Shown: piece after piece, positions 9,962 through 19,837 of the stretch | How positions within the stretch are numbered: position 1 is the first letter of the stretch | Layout: each line of letters starts with the position of its first letter | DNA from: Parietichytrium sp. I65-24A | Lineage: Eukaryota > Sar > Bigyra > Thraustochytrida > Thraustochytriidae | Direction of reading: 5' to 3' | Assembly (NCBI GenBank): GCA_012862575.1 | Contig: BLSF01000001.1 | Location: forward strand, 744,001-808,000 | DNA length: 64,000 nt | Made by a program: the position numbers and the translations under genes | The notes under the pieces: model-generated | The model's database searches: none | What the model saw: only the letters and a program-made list of their open reading frames with translations | What the model was told of the DNA's origin: nothing

Positions 9962-10939
9962 CTATATGTTGTGTATTGTTCGTACAAAATGATACAGTGA
10001 TTCTTGCACCGGGACTTTCACGCCGTGCTTTTCAGCAACCTTGGTGATGTATCCGTTAAAGTACTCTATCTCAGTTTCCCTGCCTTCTCGGACGTCTGAA
10101 AGCATGGAAGATATATTGGGCCCAGTTCTGCGAGCAATATCACTGACGAATTCGGCGCCATTGGCAAAATTTCCAAAGTCAAGCTTTTGTCCTTCAAGCT
10201 TGGCGATCATCTCGAACTCTTCTGACGCGGCTTTGACGAGTCGTTGTATTCTTGGCTCTAGTATACACCGATTCCCGTCATTGAGAATTGCCGTGAGCGG
10301 ATTAATCACCGTATTAACGAGGAGCTTCGTCCATACCATCGAATTGGCGTCCGTGCTCATGATAATGTGTTCCTCTGGTACAACCCCTGGAGCGCTGTTG
10401 TAGATATCCGTCATCGATTGAATGACGGAGTCTGTCGTCGAAGCAACGAATGTTTTACCAAGCCCGCGATGTTCGGTTACAAACGGAGCGGTCCTTACCG
10501 CGCCAGTGTATGTTAGTCCTTGGCAAAATTGCATGGAGGTTGCAGCTCCAGACATTGCGGAGCGCAAAGTTTCATCATTCCCTACTCCATTTTGAAGTGT
10601 AATAACGCGCGTGTCCTTGCCCACAACGTTTCGATGGAACCCCGCATCCAGTTGCTCACCAATCTCCTGTGTATCCCTATTCTTCACGAGCACGAGCACG
10701 ACGTCGAAAGGACTTCCTGACGCCTCAATGCCGTCGAACCCGTTGGCGAGGGTTACGGTTTCCTTCCTTACACCAATCGCCTGGTTTAGCTCCTTTACCA
10801 CCACCTGAACTGTCTTCTCCGTCGCGGCGCCTTGCGACTTTCGTTGCACCAAAGTCACAGCTGCATTCCTGGTGGCAGCAAATCTTGCTGCAAAGAGGCA
10901 CCCCAAAGATCCCGCACCAACCACACACAAGTTCAACAT
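9962..10939 (-). CDS. panE: 2-dehydropantoate 2-reductase (ketopantoate reductase)
   Basis: Reduces ketopantoate to pantoate with NADPH in pantothenate and CoA synthesis. The 325-residue protein starts with the nucleotide-binding motif VVGAGSLGCLFAARFA. It keeps LVLVKNRDTQ, the TLQNGVGN loop, the catalytic-lysine motif WTKLLVNTVINPLTAI and the C-terminal signature SSMLSDVREGRETEIEYFNG, which is diagnostic for ApbA/PanE. Length is normal. No transit peptide is seen, because the Rossmann strand begins at residue 3, so the enzyme is probably cytosolic. The 3' end lies close to the convergent B12D-like gene, about 70 bases between stops. Confidence 0.93.
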   Translation of the reverse strand: MLNLCVVGAGSLGCLFAARFAATRNAAVTLVQRKSQGAATEKTVQVVVKELNQAIGVRKETVTLANGFDGIEASGSPFDVVLVLVKNRDTQEIGEQLDAGFHRNVVGKDTRVITLQNGVGNDETLRSAMSGAATSMQFCQGLTYTGAVRTAPFVTEHRGLGKTFVASTTDSVIQSMTDIYNSAPGVVPEEHIIMSTDANSMVWTKLLVNTVINPLTAILNDGNRCILEPRIQRLVKAASEEFEMIAKLEGQKLDFGNFANGAEFVSDIARRTGPNISSMLSDVREGRETEIEYFNGYITKVAEKHGVKVPVQESLYHFVRTIHNI

Positions 10940-11920
10940 CGGCTTCGGTATTCCGCTTTCAGCACTTCCGAGTTCACTTCGAATCCCGCTTTATCTCCTC
11001 GTTCGCCGAGTCCGTTGCAGCGCCGCTGCGGTCCAAGTCCACAGTCAGGTTGTCAACCGTTAAACTATTCTCGTTCAGGTACTTGACAACTCACTCGTTG
11101 CCTGCGCGAGACCAAACAAGCAAGCACACAAACAAAATAAGCAAGTCACTGCCACCAACCTGGGTTCTCGTCTCTCCACCCTTAGCCCCGTTTCCCAGTC
11201 AATTGAAAAACGCGAACCATGCACTTGACTCACCAACTCGCGATCAGTGGTGCACAGAGGTCGCACTGTTCTTGCGTGTGCTGTACACTCGGCGAATAGT
11301 GAGCGGTGCACTCACCTCTGGCGCCAAGCTTTCTACGGCAAATGTAACGCCGCCCGTAGGAGGGCCCCGAGCGGCGCGCAAGTCTATGAGAGTTTGGGTC
11401 CTGCCCTGCTCTAACAGCACTGACTAATGATTAGATTCTTTCTTGTCGACGGACACAAGTCCGCTGACGTTGCTTGAACTTCGACCAAGGTTGAAGTTGA
11501 ATGTTGAGAAGTTGAAAAGCTGCGATGAAGTATCGGTACGTCGCGAACGAACAGTGTGGTGTGAAGGAATGTAAAGGAGAAAAATTGCGTGGATCAATCA
11601 ATATTACCGATGGCCCGATTCACAAAGTGATCGGGTCGTCGTGGGGCGAGTACCGTTTGTAGATGTTCATTTCTGAGCGCTTCGTTTTCGAGATTGCTGA
11701 GGGATATGCAAGAGGGAAAACGGATGTGAAAGCACCACATGTTACAAGCGAGTGGTGGTAAGGGAGCGGTTCAGAAACAGAGCCGGGAAGGTGTGTTGAC
11801 CAGAAATGTGCTGATCGTTGCAGCCGTTGCGGTAACGTGAGAATTAGGCAGGACATTATCGGCGTATGGCGGAAGGAGCAGAGTAATAGATGGAGGAGTC
11901 TGTGCAATGAGGGCAAGTTC
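10940..11920. other. Spacer between ketopantoate reductase and MYB genes
   Basis: Holds the presumed promoter of the ketopantoate reductase gene and the 3' untranslated region of the MYB gene, both on the minus strand. Open frames here have Ser/Pro-rich composition and no family likeness. Confidence 0.6.
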
Positions 11921-13651
11921 TCAAATTGACACCGAATTGTCAGCATGGGTTCCACGCATACCGAAGCGTTGAAAGCTGGTGTTTTCAGAAACTGTCGGAT
12001 AGCTTGGAGCCTCCTTGGGCGTTCCGAATCGTTCAAATTGTTTTGGCTTCGCCACTTGGGATCCAAATTGAGAATTCTTCGACCTCTTCTTCTTTTGCAC
12101 CAGTCCTGAGGTTTCGCCAACTGCGGATTGAGCACCTAATGTGCCAGACGACTTCCTCGCCTTAGCCGAAGAGGTGGCCGAATCATCCTTGGAGGTTTTT
12201 CGTGACTTGGAAGCAGGCTTCTCGAGAGCGCCCGTGTGGCCTGCCTCTTTCGCGGATCGCTTATTTTCAAACATAATGTTTGGAAAAACTCTTGATCCGA
12301 ATTCTTCGCCAAACATCTTGGAATAATCCGCGATCGTGGCTTTACTAGAAAATCCGCCATCGAGCGCAGGAGACATTGCAGACGTGAAAAAATTGAAAGG
12401 GCTCAGTTCAGAGAGCTTGCCGTCTGCATCAGCTGGCGGCTTGATGAGATTCAGATTCGACAAAGCCGAGCCATACCCAAAACCCACATCCGCAACAAGG
12501 CTAGAACTAGAGAAAAGAGCCGGACTCAGGGACGGCTGGCTCGGCAACACCGATGCGGACGGCGCAGGCATTGTTGACTCCAGTGGAGAGAAGACATTTG
12601 ACCCAATAGATGTTTCCAGGTCACCCCCAAAGTTAAAAGAGTTGGTTGCGCCATAAAACATATCGAGCTCGCCGATGCCTGGGGAAGAAGAGCTCACCAT
12701 GCCAGGGTTAAGCAGAGACGACGAGTTCCATATAGAGGGTGAAAGTTCGCCCAGTCCGTTGCCGTACTGCCCAGGGTTCAAAAAGTTGCTGTGCTGCATC
12801 ATATATCCGGGTGAAGCTGGGTCAGTCGTGGGAAGCGGCCCGCCAGGAAGCCCATTTACAAGGGCGCTGGATTCGAGCCTTGAATTCAAGAATAGCGGCT
12901 CTGGAAGAAGAGAAGTTGTTTCCTTGTCCTCTTCCTCCTCTCTGCCTTTGCCTTTCCCTTTGCCTTTCTTTCCTTTTCCCTTCGGCTTGGTCTGCTTGGC
13001 CTTTGCTTTCATCCCTGACTTTTTCGCATTCTTGCCACCGCCAGAAGGGGTTTCAGGCTGGTTGGACATATCAGTATCCTCGTTGAAAGTCTTTTCTGAG
13101 CGCTTGAGCTTTCGCTTGGTGGAGTTCCATCGGTTTTTGACCGAGTTTTCACTACGACCAGGCAGATGAAGCGCAATGTCCCTCCAACGATTTCCGAGAC
13201 GAGCTTGTTGCTTCATGAGGATTTTGTCCTCCTCCTCGGACCACGGAGTCTTTTTCAAATCCGGGTCGAGATGGTTTACCCATCGCTCGCGGCACTGCTT
13301 TCCTAGCCTACCGGGCAAGTTTGCAGCGATCTCGCTCCACTTGATGTTTCCGAGCCCATGCGTTTGAATCAAATGAACAATGATCTCATCTTCTGACTGC
13401 AACCATGGCCCTTTCACAAGACCAGGACGGAGGACTTTCTGCCATCTGTGCAAGCACTGCACATCACTTCTTGCGCCTTTGAAAGCGATGCTCGAGATGG
13501 ACTTCCAGTTCTTTGCGCCATGGTCCCTGACGACCTGCCTCAACCTCTCGTCCTCTTCAGGGGTCCATTTTCCGCCAAGCTGCTTCACTAGAGCGCTGCT
13601 ATCCGCGACGCCAGCCTGTAGCTCGGCGACGCCCTTGCCTGCATCGCTCAT
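11921..13651 (-). CDS. Three-repeat MYB transcription factor (3R-MYB)
   Basis: A 576-residue nuclear DNA-binding protein. Three consecutive MYB repeats are clear: R1 about 29-77 (GGKWTPEEDERLRQVV), R2 about 82-128 (GPWLQSEDEIIVHLI...GKQCRERWVNHLDP) and R3 about 134-180 (TPWSEEEDKILMKQQ...NSVKNRWNSTKRK). R2-R3 carry the regularly spaced tryptophans and the KQCRERW and SVKNRW recognition helices of the animal c-Myb and plant MYB3R class, which often controls cell-cycle genes. A Lys/Gly-rich stretch (GKGKKGKGKGKG) then follows, probably a nuclear localisation signal. A long Ser/Pro-rich region suggests activation. The C-terminus has two short similar motifs, FERFGTP and FQRFGMR. I start at the first ATG, although the frame is open slightly upstream. 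Confidence 0.93.
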   Translation of the reverse strand: MSDAGKGVAELQAGVADSSALVKQLGGKWTPEEDERLRQVVRDHGAKNWKSISSIAFKGARSDVQCLHRWQKVLRPGLVKGPWLQSEDEIIVHLIQTHGLGNIKWSEIAANLPGRLGKQCRERWVNHLDPDLKKTPWSEEEDKILMKQQARLGNRWRDIALHLPGRSENSVKNRWNSTKRKLKRSEKTFNEDTDMSNQPETPSGGGKNAKKSGMKAKAKQTKPKGKGKKGKGKGKGREEEEDKETTSLLPEPLFLNSRLESSALVNGLPGGPLPTTDPASPGYMMQHSNFLNPGQYGNGLGELSPSIWNSSSLLNPGMVSSSSPGIGELDMFYGATNSFNFGGDLETSIGSNVFSPLESTMPAPSASVLPSQPSLSPALFSSSSLVADVGFGYGSALSNLNLIKPPADADGKLSELSPFNFFTSAMSPALDGGFSSKATIADYSKMFGEEFGSRVFPNIMFENKRSAKEAGHTGALEKPASKSRKTSKDDSATSSAKARKSSGTLGAQSAVGETSGLVQKKKRSKNSQFGSQVAKPKQFERFGTPKEAPSYPTVSENTSFQRFGMRGTHADNSVSI

Positions 13652-15354
13652 TCTGATCTCTGAGCGCAAACGCCGAATCGACACCACGCTCCAAGATTGA
13701 GTCCAAGCAGGACCAGTCAACAGAGTTTGTCGGCTCTCACGCTTGCTGCTGTTTGCGAAAGTTGGGAGCCCCTGCGACCCGCTAACCTATTTTGTGACGT
13801 TGTGTTTTCGGCATGCCAGTGTACTAGTACCGTGCCTCACTCCCTGTACCCAAAATGCCTTGAAACAATTGAACACCTAAGCTGCACTCCGAACGGTTTA
13901 TGTAGGAGGAATAAGAGAAGGGAAGGAGTTTGTCCAGTCTGACAAGCACATTTACTTCTTCTTCCAGCTCCCTCCACAATCTCCACAAACAACAAACGCC
14001 TATTGGCCACTGTGTTTGTTTTCCGTTCTTGCTCCGTTAATGGCGTATTATCGTATCGCCTCAATGACCTTGTTCTAAGCTGAGCTCCCTCCCATTCTCT
14101 CTGTGCACTTGCAGCGCTAACCGCTCTACCGTCGCGGCTTCCGATGCCAATGAACTCCCTTCTCCGAAGGCACCCAAGGCACTCAAGGCTCACTTTTTCA
14201 TTTGTCATTCTTCATTCTTTTCTTCTTTTTCGATTCGATCGATGGATTGGGATTGGGATGAAGACGTGAACTTGCTTGAATATTTCATGAGTAACGGCTC
14301 CGCGAATTAGCCGACCCGCCTAGCACGGATTACTGTGTCCATACTGACTGTGCGATGTAGTAATGGGAACTAGTACAACCTCGTAATGAATCGTCGATTT
14401 CGCAGTTAATGAATGTAAACGTTACTCCATCCAAAACGTCTCCACGCACTCGACACTACTGTATACCACAGAGTCTCACCCACCCAGCATATCCATACCA
14501 AATACTGAGTACGAAAGGCGAGCTAACCGTTTTTCATGTCTTCTTGCATGTATTAGCGTCTTGACTGCAAGTATTAAGGGTAATTCATCAAGTTGTTAGT
14601 GACAGTGCGACGTGGGACGCAACGGTAATTTTCTTCGTTGTTCGCTACGTGAAGCGTTAAATACAGAGTAAGACAAAAGTGGGCCAAATTTCATGCTCCC
14701 ACTTTTGGGATCAACATCAAGATCAGAATTCAGATTCAGATGCACTGCACAATGTCGCGATTTACCGGTACTATGATCCTGTTCACGTTGCTGAATTCTG
14801 AAGACTTGGGATGGTCGAGAAGGTCGAATTGTGAACCATGCAATTCATTCTATCCATCTCTGCTTTGACTATCTTTGACTTCACTGCCACGTCGTCTGTG
14901 AACAGTTCCGAAGAGATTCGGGACATGACTCTGGTGCGTTCATACCAGTTTGCAGCGAACAAATGATACAAATGCGAAGAAAACGTGGAGTTGAGAGTGG
15001 AGGGCTCTTCGAATGAATTGTGTACTGAGAGTGAGAAGTAATTTTGAGGATTTGGGCTCCAAGCCTGGCACTGTACTCTGTTAGTCAGTCATCGTCTGAG
15101 GAATTGTCCACCTGACTAGGGCGGCACACTGGCGGCACCACTGACTGCGAGACCCGGCGGCGCTGCACCTCAAGATAGTACTGCTGGTGGAAACGAACCG
15201 AAGGGCAGCAAGGGTTTGCAAGGGTTGTTGTCGAGCGAACGATCGAATTGCTCCCCGTACGTTCTTGCAGCCGAGGAGCTCGGCGGAACGGGCACTCGTC
15301 GCTGCTGCAGACGCGGTAGTCGGGAAGCCAGAAAACGTTTTTGTGATGTGAAAC
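13652..15354. other. Divergent spacer between the MYB gene and the helical-protein gene
   Basis: About 1.7 kb without a supported gene. A 123-codon ATG frame at 14208-13837 on the minus strand has no recognisable feature. A degenerate GTACTC...GTCAG sequence lies near 15076. Both flanking promoters must lie here. Confidence 0.5.
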
Positions 15355-16290
15355 ATGGTTAAACAGCCGTACGAAGATGCGCTCCGCGCACTTCGGCAGC
15401 AGTCTTCACACTCGCAAGAGACTGCGCTTTTGGCTCTTGTAAAGGACTGTGCGCTCATATGCGGTAGCTCGGGCATGAAAGCGGAGGAGTTTGATCGCCA
15501 CATTGGCCTGCTGTTGCAAAAACACGAAAATAATTATGCTGCCATTGAGCACGGGGTGCTGAGTCTGAGTTTGGCTAGGTGTACGGAGCTTTCGGCAACA
15601 CGCACGTTGAATCGTAGCAACCAAAAGGAGGACCCGCTTCCAGCAATGTTGAGAAAGGTTAGTAAAATGCAGCAAATGATCGAGGAGCACACCGAGATCC
15701 GTGAGCTGCGTGGTGTCATTCAATCGCTCTGGTTCGGCCACAACGACAACGAAGCTGTCGACATGGAAGTTGAGCTCTTTCGCTTTCTCAAGTTCAGATA
15801 TCAGGGTGATAAGAAGACTATGAGTCGCGAGGCAGTTCGCTTCATCGAAGGGATCATGAAGTACAAGGATCGCGATGCCGACTTCGACATCTTTAACCGA
15901 ATTTTGAGAAATGAAGTCGATCAGGGTTTCTGGAAGGTACGCACTTCTCTCCGGCAGACCGTCCGGGAGCTTTTGCAGACTGGGAAGAACCCAGTGCAGG
16001 TCTTAGCCCACATGTACAATGAACAAGACTCTAAGCATCTCACAGATCGGCTCAAGAAATCGGGAGGGAAGGGTTTGGAGGAGGTACTACTTTCGTTTCA
16101 CCTCGAGCGGCATGACAAATTAATACGGCCTCTCCGACAAGAGTATGCGCGTCAAGACGATTCAGTGAAGCGCAAAGTAAGTTTTTCTGCGTTTATTCGT
16201 TCCAGTTTGTTAAATACACCTCATTTTGCCGGAGCCGACAATTAGCGCAAACCATTCGTGCGTCAGTCGAAAGGGTTTTGGCGCAACTAA
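15355..16290 (+). CDS. Helical protein of unknown function (2 exons)
   Basis: Exon 1 is 15355-16176 and exon 2 is 16246-16290. A 69-nt intron (GTAAGT...AATTAG) gives 288 residues ending in KRKRKPFVRQSKGFWRN. The intron size and donor match the other genes here. An unspliced reading would end at 16245 with an unlikely tail. The protein looks fully helical and charged, with EVELFRFLKFRYQGD, FDIFNRILRNEVDQGFW and RQTVRELLQTGKNPVQ as distinctive segments. I do not recognise a family. A different acceptor at 16205 would give a 29-nt intron and a longer tail to 16511. I prefer the 69-nt version. The 3' end faces the NFD6-like gene. Confidence 0.72.
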
Positions 16291-16660
16291 TTCCTTCTCG
16301 CTCGGTGTTGCAAGAAAACAGCCTATCCATCTACAAATTTGTTCTGTCGCAATGTCCTCAATCTCACTCTCTCCTTTCGACCATAAACATCAAAAAGAGA
16401 CATCTCCATAAAGCTCCTTTACGGGTGCTAACTATCTGTTTTGCAAATCAAGTCACCTTAGCGTTCGTAAACAACAGCAAATTCATTAAAAAACAAAAGT
16501 CGCCTCAGTGAACGCCAAAGTTTTAGCGACACGGATGATCTGCTTTCGAGACTGAGGTGCGGCGGCTAAACTGAGCGCATCTCGCCTCTCCGTACGTGAG
16601 CTTGGCACAACGTAAAGACTCTTCTGCAAACCATCCCTGCAAGGCTCATTAAACGTCAAC

Positions 16661-16924
16661 TTACGTTCCATCGTCATCAGCCTCTGCGCAAGTGAGCATG
16701 GAATGCAGCGCCATCAGGCTGTCAGCCCCTACCGTGCCAAGCATAGCCACACGCTGCGCCGCCACTCGCCTGATCGTCGACCTTCCCACGGCCGCTCGCA
16801 TCGAGCTGGTCTCCATTGCCCATGCCGCTGGCCTCTGCGCCATTCTCGGCCGTACCGAAGTAGCCGCCGACCGTGCGGAAGCTACTCTTCCTGCACAGCC
16901 CCTCGCCGCGTATCGAAAGCTCAT
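16661..16924 (-). CDS. Small NFD6-like organellar protein; C-terminus may be spliced
   Basis: The 87-residue frame has a basic, Arg/Ala/Ser-rich N-terminus typical of a mitochondrial presequence (MSFRYAARGCAGRVASARSA). It then has VAMLGTVGADSLMALHSML. This resembles the plant NFD6 / small mitochondrial family, whose hallmark is a V.SLMPLHSA-like motif near the end. The stop codon TAA is part of a perfect splice donor, GTAAGTTGAC (from 16664 downward). Acceptors follow at 28, 40 and about 94 nt. One of these joins to a frame open down to 16486. So either the protein ends here or splicing adds 18-50 residues. The family likeness is moderate. Confidence 0.55.
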   Translation of the reverse strand: MSFRYAARGCAGRVASARSAATSVRPRMAQRPAAWAMETSSMRAAVGRSTIRRVAAQRVAMLGTVGADSLMALHSMLTCAEADDDGT

Positions 16925-18000
16925 CCTCCCTCAACCGACCGCTCCGGAGTCCCGGTGCTCCTCAAGCGCTCCCCGCAATTGGCCAATCAGCCGAGGCTCC
17001 TATCAAATGACAACAAATGACTACAAATGACTACAAATGACAACAAACGCCGGTTGTCGCTCACGCAATGCGGGCGAAGATAAGCTCGCAGCGGTCGCTC
17101 CCACCGGGTCTTCCTCGTACATTGGCTGCCTGACGTGCCAATCAATGATCGATCTCCTCTGTTTCCTGCATCACCAGTTACTTGATGACTTACTCTTAGA
17201 CTAGCTGAAAAAAAGAAATTACTTCCATCACTTATCATCGATTCATCGATACTGATACCACATATGCTTACATCACGGTCGGGATGCATAGGTCAATCTA
17301 CTCAGAACTATACGATCGTCCTCAGTGACCACTCGCACCGCTCGCTAGTGGATAGGATAGTACTCCCTTCTCTTGGTAGGACTCTTTGGCTTCTGTGAGT
17401 AGTGTTCCGAATGTCTGTCTGTCTCTATCTGTCTCTCACGGAACAGAGCCAATGTAATGGTTAATAGTGTGAATAGAAATCCGTCCTACTGGAATCGATA
17501 GTTGGAGTAGCAACTCTTGATTACACTACCTCCTCGTTTATGATTTGAATAGATGGAATTGTAGTCGCTGTCCATGCCTATTTCTATTAGCAACACACAC
17601 ATAAAGTCATTTATTCATAACTGACAAAGCGTTCCTCAACCGCGACCAACCACACGCCTTTCCTTACGCGATCCGATCTGTCCTCATCCATGGAATCCCG
17701 TAATTTTCCAGTATTGGCAACTCATGGATGACATCACTGTAACCTAACCTATGGGTTAGGGCGTTTGTAATTGCCGCCGTGGAATCGTTTTTCACTTTGT
17801 TCAATGGAAACAATGGAAACAGAGAGAGTCCGTTCGAAGGGAACAATGTGCGCGCTGCGTACATATGACGAAAGAGTCGAGATAGTGGAACATTAGATAG
17901 ACGATAAGTATTGACTGCGCACGCTTCGTTTGCGTCTAGGTCTTCAAAGTTTGAGCATAGATAGTAGGGCAGTTGTACTCGTTGCAACTTGGTCTTCAAG
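16925..18000. other. Spacer with a 10-bp tandem repeat
   Basis: The first part is presumably the promoter of the NFD6-like gene. A tandem repeat of ACAAATGACT-type units lies at 17001-17048. Nothing else convincing is seen down to the small frame at 18001. Confidence 0.5.
17001..17048 (+). repeat. 10-bp tandem repeat, about 5 units
   Basis: Units of the form CWACAAATGA follow each other, the middle ones nearly exact and the end ones diverged. It lies about 80 bases upstream of the NFD6-like start codon (minus strand), in presumed promoter sequence. Confidence 0.85.
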
Positions 18001-18282
18001 ATGCTCCTGAGGTCCGCAGCGAGGACGTTTTCCGGACAGGTTCGTCAGCGATTGGCGGTGCGCACAGTGCGTAATGTAAGAACCAAGTGGCGCAACGAGC
18101 TGGCTGAAGTGATGGAATCTACTTGCGGTGCGAGGGCGTCCTTGGTGTCCAGGTCTCGTTTCGCTGCTAGTTGTGTACCCATTGCTCCGTTGGATGTCTT
18201 GGAAAACGCTGGAAGTTGGATGAACCTGGTGTCCCTGCTGGAAGAACTTGCAGAATCTTCTGAACTCTCTAAGGACAGGTAG
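18001..18282 (+). CDS. Possible small protein with mitochondrial-type presequence
   Basis: A 93-codon ATG frame begins MLLRSAARTFSGQVRQRL, an amphipathic, Arg-rich N-terminus like a mitochondrial targeting signal. The rest is short and helical (WMNLVSLLEELAESSEL). No family is recognised. It ends in GACAGGTAG, which also resembles a splice donor (CAG|GTAGGT). A further open frame at about 18331-18433 with plausible composition cannot be joined in phase from that donor. It could be a real small gene, the first exon of a larger one, or chance. Confidence 0.35.
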   Translation: MLLRSAARTFSGQVRQRLAVRTVRNVRTKWRNELAEVMESTCGARASLVSRSRFAASCVPIAPLDVLENAGSWMNLVSLLEELAESSELSKDR

Positions 18283-18669
18283 GTGTGACTGATTGCCATA
18301 CTCTTGTCTCTGTGAGCATAATGAAAAGACTGACGAAGACTTCTTGCGACACCGTTTGAAAGATGACACGAGCTGGCGAATCGAGGGGGGCTTCTATTAT
18401 TATTTCTTGCATTCCCTCCTCTTCGTGCTCTGAAACTATCTCACTTGTCTTTTGTTGACTGTGCTGCCGCTCGAAGTTGTTCGAAAAGCAGGAATGTGGC
18501 CATTTCGAAACAGCATGAAGCTTTCTCAACTCGCCAATACTTTGTTGTGGTTTACCGGTCTGACATGTTTATAACCAGAATTGATTCGAACTCTGATGCT
18601 AATGATCACTTTCAAAAATAAGCAAAAATTACACGCTGGACATCGCCATCCATATTTCCTTTCATGGGA

Positions 18670-19335
18670 TCATGTGATCCAAACATTTGCTCCTGAGCGC
18701 AGAGTCTCTCTTATTGGAGCGTCTTTCGGAATCGGCGCAGGCCTCTCATGCAAAGATGTTGGCTTTCCCGGATACACGTGAAGGTTGGGGCCGGGAAAGC
18801 AGCGCGTGTGGGCTGGCGCGCTCTCTCGCTGCCGTAGCCTTCCGTGCGGAGTGAGGCCGGAGTTGTGCTGTTGAATCGCCACCGGAATTAGCCATTTCAC
18901 TGGTTGAAGAGCTTCGCCGCAGTTGACTTTGTAATCTGAGCCTTCGATCCAAACCGTAATGACAAATGGTCCCTCGCCAGGTTTGTCTGCTGGAACTCTG
19001 GGTTTCACCGAGACTCTTTCACCGGTGTGTACATTTTCATAGCACATCATGGGAGGGCGCGATCGAGACGGCACTTCCTTCCAACCCTCCGGCAACGTCG
19101 ACTCGCCTTCGTCATCGCTATCGTCTAGATTGAGCCCTCCGACCGCTGGGAAGTTGCTGCCACCGCTCAACTTCCCCGTGCTCGGTATCCCAAAACCAAA
19201 ATACGTGGCATCTGAATCACTTCCGCGTTTTCCCTCCGCCGCGTTCTCATCATCGTCGTCATCGTCGTCATCCACCGTGGCGTCCCACTCATGGAGCTGC
19301 TTCTGCCGACTAGCAGCGTCTCTGTTCCAGAACAT
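18670..19335 (-). CDS. Protein with degenerate WW-like motif and acidic stretch
   Basis: 221 residues from the first ATG (19335); the frame is open about 22 codons further upstream without an ATG. An Asp-only run (DDDDDDDD) near residue 23-30 is followed by a Gly/Ser-rich linker. Then comes LPEGWKEVPSRSRPPMMCYE...TGE, which looks like the first two thirds of a WW domain (LPxGW...YYxN..TGE). The second tryptophan is replaced, so binding to proline motifs is doubtful. The C-terminal region holds FVITVWIEGSDYKV, which I do not recognise. The function is unknown. It faces the small gene at 18001 and diverges from the TPR gene. Confidence 0.65.
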   Translation of the reverse strand: MFWNRDAASRQKQLHEWDATVDDDDDDDDENAAEGKRGSDSDATYFGFGIPSTGKLSGGSNFPAVGGLNLDDSDDEGESTLPEGWKEVPSRSRPPMMCYENVHTGERVSVKPRVPADKPGEGPFVITVWIEGSDYKVNCGEALQPVKWLIPVAIQQHNSGLTPHGRLRQRESAPAHTRCFPGPNLHVYPGKPTSLHERPAPIPKDAPIRETLRSGANVWIT

Positions 19336-19837
19336 CGTCTCCGTTATGAGCTTTTCGCCCTGCACCGCACTCTGTTTCGATGGGAAACGCGCCTTTTCCA
19401 CTTTTCACTTCATGCCTTCTCCCTCCGCCTGAGCGTCCACTCTTTCACGTAGGTAGTCTGGTCAGAGAATACTGAGCCACGGCCTTCATTGTATGCATTG
19501 CCAGCCGGTATCATCAGCACGATCAGTAAGTCACTGGTTGCGGAGGGAGAGAATGCAAAGGCATTGCTATTCATTGACCACAATTCACTGTCAATAAATG
19601 GGTTACATGGGTGGTAAAATCTATCCGTTTCAGCTATTACCCTTATTTGAAAGGCTATGTAGCGTGGTAAGAGGGGCTCGAGTGGCAAGTAATTTACATG
19701 CCAGGTGTGCTAGGTCAAAACGAGAACGGGGCAAAGCCAAAGTGAGCGCGTGGAGCACGCGTTGAGCGGGCGAGAGGGTCGTATCAGCGGGCTGGCTGTG
19801 GGGAAAGCGGCGAGGGTAACGCGAGAAGATCGCAAAG
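19336..19837. other. Divergent spacer upstream of the TPR gene
   Basis: About 500 bases between two divergent genes. No open frame of note. Presumably two promoters. Confidence 0.6.

Noticed and set aside
13837-14208. 123-codon ATG frame on the minus strand
   Set aside because: No family likeness and no domain; in a promoter spacer.
16177-16205. A 29-nt intron in the gene at 15355
   Set aside because: The acceptor at 16205 is in phase and opens a longer tail, but the acceptor at 16245 gives a 69-nt intron, in line with all other introns here, and a sensible basic C-terminus.
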